Positions 45,424 through 56,510 of a stretch of 64,000 nt of DNA are shown here, one piece after another. The notes under the pieces are model-generated. The model saw nothing but the letters and a program-made list of their open reading frames with translations. It was not told the origin of the DNA and did not search any database. The translations under genes were made by a program, and so were the position numbers. The DNA lies in NCBI GenBank assembly GCA_021904315.1, contig CM038907.1:19785223-19849222 (forward strand). The letters run 5' to 3'. Origin of the DNA: Sphagnum magellanicum (lineage: Eukaryota > Streptophyta > Sphagnopsida > Sphagnales > Sphagnaceae). Numbering within the stretch: position 1 is the first letter of the stretch; every line of letters begins with the position of its first letter.

Positions 45424-46982
45424 ACTATCGCTCCTATCTTGATCAGGAAGTCGAGCCCCAGGAGCACATCGTAGCTGTCAGTGTCTACGATCATAAAGGT
45501 CATAGCACACTGCACCCCCCCAGTTTTGACCGACACCTCATCAATCCTTCCCATTGCCTGCGTAATCATCCCAGACGCAGTCTTGTAGGTTTCTGACCCA
45601 GAGACCAAATGCATCATCCCCATTTTTCTGACCACCGCAACGGCCATAACGGACATGGACGCCCCAGTGTCAACCAATCCCTCAATCAAGTAGCCATTAA
45701 TCTCAACAGATAGGTGTAAAGTTTTGCTCCTGTGCGTCTTGTTGACACAAATCCTTCTCAGGTTCGGAGATGCAGACACCAGCGATACCTGTGTCGCCTC
45801 TGTTTCTGCATCCCTTTTTCTTCGAGCAACTTTAACCAAATTCTCCAGCTGCTCTAATTCTCCCGGTATCATCATTACTGTCTCCATTGGAGTCAAGGAA
45901 ACCTTCCCTTTTATAAAATGGGCGAGGATCTTCGACATGATGGAGTTCTCCCGATTCACTGCTCCTCCATCTTCGGCAATCTCAGCTTGTGGTACCACTC
46001 CTGCTGGTGTCAATTCAACCGGCATCCTTCTCCTAGGCACCCGCGTGTATGAGAACACATTCTCATCCCCACAGAGCCTGTTGAGCTGTTGCAACGTCGC
46101 CTCCTCATCATTCAACAGTATCTCTAGGAAATTCGCCGTCCCCGGATGTGCTTTCCCATCCTTATTTCTCTTCCAGCACCTGTCCTCCGAGTGCCCTAGT
46201 CCTGAACAGAAGGAACACTTTATACCGCAATTGTCAGTCCTATGCGACAGACCACATTTGGCACATTTTTGTCGTGGTTCATTTTGCCTTGGACATGATG
46301 CGGCCACATGGTCCCTTCCCTTGCAAACCTGACATTCTTTAGACTGATTGAAAGAAGATGATGGCATGGGATTCGGCAAACCTCCCTTAAAGAAATTGAT
46401 CAATGTATCATTTAGAGTGGCAACCTGATGTTCCATGGTTGCTTCAGCTATTCCCTCCTCTTGTTCCTCCTTGAGAGGCTCGAAGGGGGTCTCTCCTAGC
46501 TCACCTAGTACCCTTTCCACTTCATTGGCTGCTCCAACCAATTCCTCTATATCAGTGAAATTTCTTACCACACATAGTTTCCGTATCTCAGGCCTCAATT
46601 TGGCCAAGAATCTTCTCTTCTGTTCAGCATCTGACGTTCTTCCCTTCCGAAAGAGTCTATCGAGACGCTTGAAATACCTCCGAACCCGCTCTCTGGGTTC
46701 CTGTCGAATGGCATCTAGCTTTGCCCTGATATCATCATCGTCGACATCGCCATACTTCTGCAGTATCAAAGTTCTCAATTCGATCCAGTCAGCAGGGGTC
46801 GGATTTTGCCTCCTGAGCCACTCCCGTGCTCTGCCACGCAGATTAAGTTTGGCAATTTTGAAAAGCTTGACCGCGTCAAGGTCACGCACTTCCGCGGCCA
46901 TTGTGAGCCTTTCGGCCCAATCAGTAACGTCTTCATGCTCACGCCCCTAGAACAGTTCATCCATACCCTGTGGACTCGACAT
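45399..46982 (-). pseudogene. Gag-protease of the young Ty3/gypsy element
   Basis: The probable start is the ATG at 46,982 (MSSPQGMDELF), followed by a TAG at codon 12 (46,949-46,947). The same frame then runs open for 500 codons from 46,901. The capsid region resembles retrotransposon gag (FKIAKLNLRGRAREWLRRQ). Three zinc knuckles follow: CQVCKGRDHVAASC, CAKCGLSHRTDNC and CSFCSGLGHSEDRC, which would bind RNA; one or two are usual. The aspartic protease has the active-site DTGAS with Asp at 45,671-45,669 and a hydrophobic-hydrophobic-Gly motif in YDVLLGLDFL. The frame stops at TAG 45,401-45,399, but conserved-looking sequence continues in frame (VRHGPGSDVEVLPL), so this stop too is a mutation. 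Pol follows in the -1 frame. Confidence 0.9.
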
Positions 46983-47114
46983 TCTTTGAAAGCGTCAAAA
47001 TTACAAGAGAAATTGCAAAATGTTCACAGACTTACAGTCTGCAGATAGAAGAAGGAAAATATACAAACATAGACTGCCTATTTGCTGCAGCTCGATCCTA
47101 ACACCAAGACTGAA

Positions 47115-47769
47115 CTACACACCAAACTCAGATTGAATGCCCTCATGCACAGGTGACAAGGGTTCAAAGTTAGAGGGGAAAGTTGAAAATCTCTGTTCAT
47201 CTGACGACAATTGTTGGAACTGCCATCCCCCAGTCCGATTTCTCCATATGCCCCAGCTAATGATGCGGGACCGCGAGCCACTGTGCTCGATTTGAACTAG
47301 GCGATCCCCTGGCGCAAATAGATCCTCTACGCCCGGCACATACAATCTTATAAAGTGATTTGGCGAGATTTCAGACTTTGGTATCCAGACATCTCCCACC
47401 CTGGGGATGCTACTCTGCCGTTCTGCAAACTCGGGACTTACCCTACGCAAGGTAGGAAGTAAAATAGAAACTAGACTGGAGTTCGGAGGTGCATGTCCAC
47501 CCCCTGTCTCCATCGACTACCTTCAGCCACACTCTTGCTCTGGTGAAGTACCCATTGTGGGTAACTTCCACTGCAATATCCCCCGTCCTTGCCTGATCGG
47601 GATTTATGCCGACCAACCTGACTACTCCAAATCCTAGAGCCCTCAGTATTATTGCTCCTCGATGAGGACCCTCTGGCACTGTACTAAAATCAAACCTCCT
47701 GATGATGCGATGTTCCCTGATCTCCTGAGCTAACTCTATGGGAATATCCTCATTACTAGAGGAAGACAT
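47115..47769 (-). pseudogene. Leader ORF between the primer binding site and gag (unknown function)
   Basis: Two overlapping open frames on the coding strand, 47,769-47,443 (108 codons, MSSSSNEDIPIELAQ) and 47,513-47,115 (132 codons, ending GIQSEFGV), appear to be one protein broken by a single frameshift near 47,440-47,510. The first ATG is 72 bases downstream of the primer binding site. Read across the break it would be about 215-220 residues. It has no transmembrane segment, zinc finger or coiled coil that I can see. It has alternating hydrophobic and charged residues typical of a folded domain (GDVWIPKSEISPNHFIRLYV). The amino-acid composition is protein-like and unlike chance frames nearby. 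Ogre-type Ty3/gypsy elements also carry an ORF before gag, but I see no sequence similarity that would prove kinship. Confidence 0.6.
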
Positions 47770-47841
47770 GACCCCTAGTGTGTCATCCTTAAACAGAATA
47801 CACAGAAACTCTGTAACCCACCACAGTCATATGATCGACAA

Positions 47842-47853
47842 GCTCTGATACCA
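47842..47853 (-). other. Primer binding site, tRNA-iMet type
   Basis: The minus strand reads TGGTATCAGAGC, complementary to the 3' end of plant initiator methionine tRNA. It directly adjoins the 5' LTR, as expected for the minus-strand cDNA primer. Confidence 0.92.
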
Positions 47854-48783
47854 AAAAGAAGGGGGACACGAACGAATCCAAGGCACAGAACTCGCACAGG
47901 TACCCGTCCGACCCCTCTTGCCACCACAACTGCATTCTTTCTAGGACAATCACTCTCAGCTGCTCTCCTAGTATTGCTGCAGTACAATACCACTCTCCCA
48001 AAGCACACACTGCAACCTCTAAGCATACAAGCTACTCCTCTGAAACTGCAAATCTATCGAGATAATGTGCGATTCGGCCCATGACCCTCAGACCGGATCT
48101 CTCATCATGTAGCTACACAACCAGATGACAAGACAGACACAAAACCGAACCCTCAAAACAACTGTTCGATCTTTATTTCATGCCGAATACTCCGACAACA
48201 CAAGCATCCATGCTACTGGGATTATCTTGATCTGTACTACTACTCCTAGATTCAGAAGCTCGCGTCCGTCAGTTGCAGATCGCAGCGGAAGAGAAAAACA
48301 ATGCAGACCGACCTAGAACGCTTACTAAGCTTCTGTTCTTCCTTTCTCTCACAGCATCACCAACAAAAAAACAGATCGACTACCTTCCATCTGGAGCTCT
48401 TCTCCACTTCTATTCCCAACGTCTACATTCTCTACCTCCTTCCTTACTGGTTCTTCTTCTTCTTCTTCCCCCCCCGTTCTATTCTCCTCGTCTGTTTAAA
48501 TTAAGGTCCTACCTATCCTTCGTCTAGCCGTTTCCGGCTTCTTCCAGAAGCTTGGTTAGCCCTTTGCAGATTGTTTCCCTCCAAAGCTCATCAATGAGGC
48601 GCCGCAATCCCTCATCAAATTCGCCGTCAAAGAGCCATGCATTCCGTGCAAAAGAAATACCATCAACACAAAATCAGAGATCCGCCGTCACTCTCCATCA
48701 GAGGCGGCCAAACCGTCCCCTCGTTCACACGTCAAGTCCAGTCCAGAGAGTTTTCTGGAACGATCACCCATTGTCCGGCTACA
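47854..48783 (-). repeat. 5' LTR
   Basis: 930 bases, the partner of 40,721-41,651. It begins TGTAGCC at 48,783 on the minus strand. It keeps more CpG sites than the 3' LTR at the differing positions. Confidence 0.92.
48493..48502 (-). promoter_or_regulatory. Possible TATA-like element in the 5' LTR
   Basis: The minus strand reads AATTTAAACA here and AATTTAAATA at the same place in the 3' LTR (41,361-41,370), about 280 bases into the LTR. This is the only AT-rich promoter-like block in an otherwise mixed LTR. Position and composition fit a U3 promoter, but nothing else supports it. Confidence 0.25.
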
Positions 48784-49345
48784 CTTTGTCCTAACCATTC
48801 CTTAAGGTTTCTTATTGTTCATTGGCATTTTTCTTCTTACATTTCTATTTATGGCCTATGTAAATGATCACAACTTATGACAAGGAGAAGAAAGAAGAGG
48901 AGAAATCACATCCAATTTCTCCTTTAAGTATTTTTCCTATCCTTTTATTATTTTTCTTATGCTTTCCTAGGCATTGGGCAATGGTTTTTATCATGTTGCT
49001 TTCATTTGGAAATGAATTGTTATTTTAGGTGGGCAATTGAATTATTTTCTTGTGATTTTTTTTTGTATCCTTTCCTAGGCATTGGGTAATGATTTTTAGC
49101 ACGGCACTTTCATTGGGAGGGGAATATATTCACTAAAAAATTGTTATTAATGTGAGCCATTCAATTGTTTTCCTACAATTTATTTTTCTTGTTTTTTCCT
49201 TAGGCATTGGGTGATGTATTTTAACATGGTATTTTCATTTGGAGAGGAGTTCATTCATTAAAGCTCATTGGCATTGTTCCTTTTACACTTTTACTTTAAA
49301 CATGAATTCAAGTGATCAAAATGATGAACAGAAGAGAGGATGGAT
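48784..49345 (+). repeat. Local tandem repeats beside the LTR element
   Basis: The block TTTCCTAGGCATTGGGTAATG with TTTCATTTGGA-type tails recurs three times (near 48,964, 49,072 and 49,195). The block CTCATTGGCATTTTTC...AAGTGATCA occurs at both ends (about 48,818 and 49,266). Age and boundaries are unclear. Confidence 0.5.
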
Positions 49346-51124
49346 CCAATTTCACCATATTTGATGCAAGCAAATTGTTATTATAAACACGGCCCTGAAA
49401 TTTGTTACAACTATATTAAAAACTTATATCCATTTAAATATTATTTATTTATGTGATGCAAGTCAAATAAATATTATTATTATTTCACATTATGTTGACT
49501 ATATTTACACAATTATGTATGGGTTTTTATAAGAGGATCAAATGTCACTGTACTTGAAATGTTCATTAAAGATGTGGTTTATTGGTTTTTTCACAATTGT
49601 ACAATGTGTTACAATTAAGTTGAACCAATAATCCACAAGAAGAAATTTTATCTTTTTCCACCCCCACACATTGCAATTATTGTCCGATTTGATTACATTT
49701 CAATTACATTTGGCCATTTAAAATTCACAAGTGACTTGTACCACTAATCAATGATCAATATTATTCATAGTTATTACGTTCACTATGTTGTTCATTTATG
49801 AGTATAATTTGGACCTTATTCAATTATTTAATAATTTCAAATTGTTGATGTGAAAATTGAGGTAGCATTTAACTTTATTTAGATAATGCATTATAATGGG
49901 TTAATTTTTTTATTATATTTCTTTAACTATCAACATGGTACATGAGTTGAATTAACTTTTAACGTGTCAAAACCATTACTTAACAAATTAAATTCTACAC
50001 ATACCATAATTTGTTAAAACACATGTAATACATTAAAACCCCACATTTATATTAAAATGAATTAGTGTTTTTTTTCACTTATCTTCAATTATCATAATTG
50101 AACCATTCACTTTTAGTATATTAAAATCATTATTCACAAATTTCATTTTTCACTTATTATAATACATTAAAAAACATGCAACTCAATATTTTACAACTAT
50201 ACTTGAATGGTTTAGGGATTTTTTCACATTTCTTGAATTATCAACATTTTTACACAAGTTGAGTCATTCACTTTGAGCTTATTGAAACCACTATTCAAAT
50301 GGTACATATTGCACCTTTTAATATATATTGAAACACATGTAACAACTTAATGCTTCACATTTATACTTGAATGGATTAATGATTTTTTTTCGCATTTCTT
50401 GAACTATTAACATTTGCATATGACTTAAATCATTCATTTTGAATGTTGTTAAATTCAATATTCATGAGTGGCATTTTGCACTCATCACAATTTTTTGAAA
50501 TGAATGTATAAAAATTGGGAAGTTTCACATTTATATTTGAATGCGTTAATGATTAGGTCAAAATGTTCATGTATGCAAAGTTTAAAATGCATGTAGACCT
50601 TTAAATTATAATTTGTTTATATATTAAGTTTTTTTACATTTATGTAAATTGGAATGTATGTTTTTACCCTAGTTTGTTTTAGGCATCATGGACAAGTTTG
50701 TTATTATGAATGTTCATGATGGCACACCAAAAATACCCCAAAAATAATTTTTAATTTTTTCCTCATTTTTTTTGGTGTATGAAAAAAGAAATCTGTGTTT
50801 TAAAAAAGGATTAATATTATGTATTATTATTATTACTAGTATGAAAAATTATTAATATTTTATACTTATTATTTTAATTTAAAAGACGGTTTATTAAAAA
50901 AATTAGACTTGTTTTGTTACATGTTTATGTTCAAATATTTAGAGATGGATTAAGAATTTCCATTCAAAAAAAAAAGAATGAATGGATTATAAATGGTGAT
51001 AATAATAATGGCATCAATAATTTTTTTAATTTTAAAATTTTAAAATTTTTGTAATCCTCTTCACGATCATCCATAAAAAATTTAGCCATTGGCTATAAGC
51101 CATATATGGAGGTTCAAATTTGTT
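49346..51124. other. Very AT-rich intergenic DNA
   Basis: No frame above 60 codons and no recognised repeat pair. Degenerate periodic blocks with CATTTATACTTGAATGG or similar recur between 49,900 and 50,560, suggesting an eroded tandem array. Confidence 0.45.
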
Positions 51125-51660
51125 AAAATAATTTTATATTTTGGATACAAGTCCTAGAACCCCTTGTATAATTATATCATTTTTAAAATATAAAAATATA
51201 AAATAATTATAAAATATTTTTTTGATGTTAATAGCCTTTCTACGTTTGCAAAATGGTATAAATTCATCACACAAAAGATTCAATTACATCATTAATGTTT
51301 ATTTTAAATTTTCAATAAAATTGACAAGGTTTATAATGATCTCAATGATTAAACTTAAAATTTTTCAAGTAAATTTGATGTCAGAATCTTTATGTGTTTA
51401 ATGTTGGAATTATTATAATTATTTTTAAAAAATTATTCATTAGAAATAACTCTTTTTTATTGAAATTTCAGACCTCAAAGTTTTGGTTTTTTTTTTTTTG
51501 AATTTTCATTATTTTTTCGATTTTTTTCCCAACAAAAATTTCCAAATTAAAAAAATTTGAACCAGAAAAACATGCTGGTTGTGGGAGGTGGGGTAATCCA
51601 ACTATTTAAACCAAAAATTTTACCAAATGTAAGTTAGTAATTATTTGTATTAATGTATGA
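51125..51660 (+). repeat. Direct duplication E, copy 1
   Basis: It shares with 52,215-52,780 the order AATTATATCAT, TTGATGTTAATAGCC, ATGTTTGCAAAATGGT, TTTATTTTAAATTTTCAA, AAGGTTTATAAT.ATCTCAA and GTTGGAATTATTATAATT. Both then have a poly-T block and GTTGG..GGGGAGGGGTAATCCAAC-like sequence. The two are about 1.09 kb apart and diverged. Confidence 0.65.
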
Positions 51661-52214
51661 TTCATTTTGCTAAAAAAAAATGGGCTTGATAATAAAATGG
51701 TTATATTGATTACTTAATTGATGTTTCTTCTTGTGGCCAATTTATGCCAATTTAATGGGGCAAAACATCAAGGAAAATAAATTTGAAAGGATTTTTTTGG
51801 TCAGATTTAAAAAATATATTTTCAGTTTTTTACAATAAAATATAGTATGCAACCATAATATTGAAGAATTTAAACAAACTTCCAACTACATAACTTGTCT
51901 ATAACCAAATGTGACAATTTTGTTATGGATGATTACCATTTTAGCAACATCACAAAAATAAGTAAATAAATTATACTTAATCATATTGGGGAAAATAAAA
52001 ACTTGCAAGTTTTTAAATTTTGGATATATTTTATGTATTGAAAATAAAATTGTAAAAGATTTAATGAATGCATTTAAAAATTGATATTCAATTTACAAAG
52101 ATTCCAAGTCAATTTAAACAAAAAAAAATTTGTCATTTGATTCGTGATATGCAATTTCAAGTTTTTTTTTAAAAATTAAACTTCCATTTTGTAAATTATA
52201 AAAAATATATATAC
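51661..52214. other. AT-rich spacer between duplication E copies
   Basis: No gene recognised. Sequence after each copy (CTTGATAATAAAATGG.TATA near 51,688 and 52,902) suggests the duplicated unit is in fact about 1.1-1.2 kb long. Confidence 0.45.
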
Positions 52215-52780
52215 AGTATTGATTAAAATATTTTGATATTTTGATTACACATCCTAAAGCCCATTGTAAAATTATATCATCAAAAAAGTCTAAAATTTTT
52301 AATTAATTTTTTTTAAATTAAAAAAATCCTTTGTTAATGTTGATGGCCCTTTTTATGTTTGCAAAATGGTTTCACCACAAAAAAAACCTTTGGTTACATT
52401 GTTAATATTTATTTTAAATTTTCAAAAACATTGGATAAGGTTTATAATCATCTCAAATATTGAACTTAAATATTTTCAAATGAATTTGATGTTTGAATTA
52501 ATTATGTGTTTAAGGTTGAAATTATTATAATTGTTTTTTTTAAAATATTCATTAAGAATAACATTTTTTTTTCAAAATTTTTATCATAATTTTTTGGCAA
52601 TTTTTTTGTTCATTACATTTTCCCTTCAAGTTGCACTATTGTTTCCAATTTTTCCAAAAAATAATTTCCAAATTAAAAAAATCCAAAACCAAAAAAACAC
52701 GTTGGCTAGGGGGAGAGGGGTTAATCCAACCATTTAAACCCAAAATTTCACCAAATTAAGTCGTGTCCTTTTACAAAGGA
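52215..52780 (+). repeat. Direct duplication E, copy 2
   Basis: See copy 1. The 68-codon plus frame within this copy is not conserved in copy 1 and is not accepted as a gene. Confidence 0.65.
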
Positions 52781-53724
52781 AAAAAATGTAAAACATATTT
52801 TCACATCATTTTAAAAATATATATGTTGTGATTTATTTTTCAAATTTGTGTAATTAATCATTGGTATTAGTGTATGATTAATCTTGTTAAATAAATATGG
52901 TCTTGATAATTAAATGGCTATATTTACTACTTGATATGTGTTGACTTATTCATGAAATGTTATTTAAAACTTTTTTTAACATTGTAAATCTAATTTTTGT
53001 AATATATATGTATGTATATACTTTATTGAATAAACTTTCAGATCATCTTTTCACTTGTAGCATTTGAATAAGTTTTGCAAAGGAAAATGTATGTTAAAAT
53101 TTGAATTTCGTAAAAAAATTCATCATTATTAATAAATTGTTGATGGCTAAAACCTCAGTGTGTTTCCATGAGGTCTTGGGTTCAATCCTTGATGGATACA
53201 TGCCACAATGTATCTTGTAAAAATGCAATTTACAAACATATACATTGTGGTGAATACACAAACATGTACATCATGCTTAAATGGTGTCAAAACATTTTTG
53301 TCAACAAAATTTGAAAAGAAAAAAAAACTTTATACTTTTTTCACAACATGTAAATTTGTCATGGCATTTCATGACAAAAATGTAATTTGTGACTCCACAA
53401 TTTGGGGGAAAAAAAAATATATATGATGAGATGACACATTAGTCCATGTCATATTAACTCGGGACCTCGTATATTCATGTCATAATTTCTTAATTACGAA
53501 TTACTAGTGTAACATGTGACTATCCAAAATGATTAAAAAACATTCCATTAAAAATGTCTTAATTAACTAGTATTTTTTTACCATAACCATAAAAGTTGCA
53601 TATTAATCAATTTTGTCCTATTTAATCAAAAACCTAATGAATTTGGGTAGTGAAAAAGTACAAGAATTTTTCTTGTGATCCATAATTACACGAATATTTT
53701 CAAAATATCCATGGCCTGAGGACA
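52781..53724. other. AT-rich intergenic DNA, nothing recognised
   Basis: Short frames only. The sequence is A/T homopolymer rich. No paired repeats were recognised except the continuation of duplication E near 52,860-52,940. Confidence 0.45.
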
Positions 53725-54490
53725 CTTAATGTAAAGTTTGGGGACCATGTGCATCATTCAACCATTTTTAGGGGGGGTACTAGCTTTTGAATTCTATTTT
53801 TTCCAACCCTATTATTATTTAATTTTATAATATGTACATATTTTAGCCACCTTACATTTATTTATACATTTAATCCAATCAATTTTGATACCTTATATTA
53901 GTTTAAATTTTTATAATTAAAAAATTGTGGTTGAAAAATGTATTTGGAGTGCATGTATGTGTGTATAACAAACCATGTATGTGAAGTGTATGTATGCATG
54001 TATAACAAACCATGTATGTGAAATGTATGTAATGGAAATGAAAATGCAATTTACAAATATTTATTGGTTACATATTCATTAAAAAAAACTACATCAAAAC
54101 AATTTAACCAATATTATTTTGTTTCCTTTTCACAATTCATGGTGACAATAGATATAATGGAATTAATGTCCACCCAATTGGTATTAGTCACATCATATTT
54201 AAATTTGAAATTACAACGGGATTTACGAAACCAATTTAATAACACCATTATAATTGGACCCCAATTATGTTCTTAACTACAACATTGGGTTTATTCATCA
54301 AGTAAATGGGTTGTTTTGAAAGTCCCCATCTATTTCCAACTCTCCTTCTAATTCTTTATACTCTCCCTAACCATCATGTTCCATTACTTGCAGCATTATA
54401 GATACAAATGGGTTTTCCTACTTTGGAATTCTTACTAATTCATCACCTTGAACTAGCTTGGTTGTCATCATCCTACACAAAGTACACCCC
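53725..54490 (+). repeat. Direct duplication F, copy 1
   Basis: Diverged copy of 60,505-61,250. Shared blocks include GTTTGGGGACCA.ATGCATCA, CTATTTTTT.CC, TAGCCACC, TGTGGTTGAAAA.TGTAT, ACAAACCATGTATG, AATATTTATTGGTTACA, TGTCCACCCAATTGrTAT, AATTTAATAACACCATTATA and CATCCTACACAAAGTACACC. It holds a decayed coding sequence on its minus strand. Confidence 0.8.
54080..54490 (-). pseudogene. Decayed unidentified protein, copy 1 (WWLGR family)
   Basis: The minus strand reads, through stops and frame changes, GVYFV.DDDNQAS, KVGKPICIYNAASNGT.WLG, RIRRRVGNRWGLSKQPI and LMNKPN. The same words occur in copy 2 at 60,860-61,260, which shows that this reading was once protein-coding. It has an eroded tail after LMNKPN. 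I do not recognise the family. It may be a non-enzymatic ORF of a transposable element. No start or end could be set. Confidence 0.5.
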
Positions 54491-56446
54491 ACAATTACTA
54501 TTCAAGAATAACAATCATTACTAAAAAACTTGTGCACTGTTGGATGTGGTTTCTAAACTATGTCCATTATGATTATAATCATGGGGGCCATAGTTGCAAA
54601 AGATGGTTATGAATGCAACCATGGATGTGATTGGTGGCATGTACAATAGGGACATTTGGACTACAAAGTCATGTAGTCATGGCTAGTCACGTATGGCATA
54701 TATGACCACAAATGTAATTTTTATGTAGTCCTATATGACATGTTTTGGTGTAATGATATTTAACTACCTGCCACCTACCTACTTATTGTTAATTAAACAA
54801 CAATTCAAAAAATGTTTCTTCAAGAAAAAAAATGTTTTCGTGACTTAATTTATACTTATACATGCCTACCCCACATATAATCTACCTACTTACCTATATT
54901 GATAATTATTTTTAAATGTGAACTTTGACAAATTTTACTTTGATGATGGAAAGTAATTTATAAATTAGCATATAAATAAAATGAAATTTGTATATATTTT
55001 CCCCATTCTAACAAAAATTTAAATTGATAGTAAAATATGTATATGTATATTAGATATTGTTTAACTTTAACAAAATATTGAATTTCCTCTTGAGTTATTT
55101 TTATGATTTTCTAAAATTATTAAGTAATTATTATTATTATTTCAAATTTTATGATTACATGTCCTATTTGAGTACAAGAACTTGTCATTTTTTACCAAAA
55201 ATGCCCATTTTGTATCCTACTTGATTAATGTAATATCCAAGTGGTACGAAATGTCACTTTAGCTAATTGAACTAATCAAAAGACATGTGTCACTTCAACA
55301 ATTAACAACCTTTAGTCAAATTAACTAAATTCATAGTCAAAACAAACAAGGTTGTTAAGTTGAACAATTTGAAAATCAATGGATTCTTGTAGTGCAACCA
55401 CATTTGATCAAATTCATCCAACCTTATTATTCCTAGCATAATCTTTGTGATCATTTCACATAATGATAATTGGCTCATGTTGTCATTGGAACCATTAGAC
55501 ATAACGTCCCAAACCTTACACCTTAAAATGTAGTCAATGTTTTCAACATGAATTCATTTTCCATTCAAACCTTCACTAAAAGAAAATTTAAAATATATGA
55601 TTGTGTTTATGACTAATATTCCAATCACAAAGGATAAAAATGGCAAATAGTTTTAAAGTCATTGCGAACAAGTTGTTTAGGACAATAGTCATTTAGGACA
55701 TGATGTGGCACAATAATGTGGCACATTTCATCCATTAGTTATAAATGACATATGTGAAGTCATTAGTGATAATTTAATCATAATTTAGTCATTCTTATTA
55801 CTACAAATTGGACCCAAAGACTTGGGAACATTAAAATCTTAAATTATAATATTTTAAATTATAAACTTATTATATATTATGCAAATAATTTTTTATTTTA
55901 ATATTTTCCATCCTATCAATTGTTGACATGTGTCACCACTTAAGTTAGGTTTAAACCTAGTTCAAATGGCTAAGTAGGCCACCTAATCTACCTACTTAGG
56001 CTCGCTTAGGCAAACACTTAAAACCTAAATAATTTAAGTAGTTAAATTATATTCCAACATCAACCACAACGATTATCATTTGTGAAGTTTGATTCCTGGA
56101 TCCCAAGGATGGAATTCAATTCTTTTACCACCAAGCCACCCATACTATGAAAATAATATATTGTTTATTATATTTTAACCATACATCATTTAAACATTAC
56201 ACAAAACCTCAAATTTGATGATTCATGCCTTATTGATAATTTGTCCAGATGAAAATTTTGAAAATTTATTTACAAAGTTCCTTCAACAATGTGCATAATT
56301 ATATATTTAAAAAATGTAAAATCATTTCAAAAGAAAAATATTTGAATTTTGTTATCAACTAACATGTCAATGACCATTATTTGGAAAAAAAAAATTCAAA
56401 CACATGATTTGTTAATGGAAAAACCTTTGTGGCCAACACAAGAATA

Positions 56447-56451
<5 letters not shown>
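54491..56451. other. AT-rich intergenic DNA, nothing recognised
   Basis: Short CCTACC-type simple sequence near 54,765-54,900 resembles the low-complexity DNA at 40 kb. No gene recognised. The 66-codon minus frame at 55,302-55,502 shows no family motif. Confidence 0.45.

Positions 56452-56508
<57 letters not shown>
56452..56508. repeat. TA dinucleotide microsatellite (57 bases)
   Basis: An uninterrupted TA run of about 28 units. The length may be approximate because such runs are hard to assemble. Confidence 0.85.

Positions 56509-56510
<2 letters not shown>

Larger units (their letters stand above)
40721..48783 (-). mobile_element. Ty3/gypsy LTR retrotransposon, nearly complete but inactivated
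   Basis: An 8.06 kb element on the minus strand: 5' LTR, primer binding site, leader ORF, gag-protease, RT-RNase H, integrase, polypurine tract, 3' LTR. RT-RNase H before integrase defines Ty3/gypsy. No chromodomain follows the integrase. The LTRs differ at about 26 of 930 positions by my count, 23 of them transitions, so the insertion is fairly young. CpG is common, unlike the surroundings. Both LTRs begin TGTAG on the minus strand. The other LTR border is blurred (see findings) and no clean 5-bp target duplication could be fixed. Seven in-frame stops, a frameshifting deletion in RNase H, a break in the leader ORF and a pro/pol frame change make it non-coding now. Confidence 0.93.

Noticed and set aside
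45724-46332. 202-codon plus-strand ORF opposite gag
   Set aside because: Antisense shadow of gag-protease. The minus strand has zinc knuckles and DTGAS in the same bases.
47775-48026. Sense-strand ORF at the inner end of the 5' LTR (MLRGCSVCF...)
   Set aside because: Present in both LTRs (also 40,703-40,894). It lies in the LTR and crosses the primer site in one copy, so it is not an independent gene.
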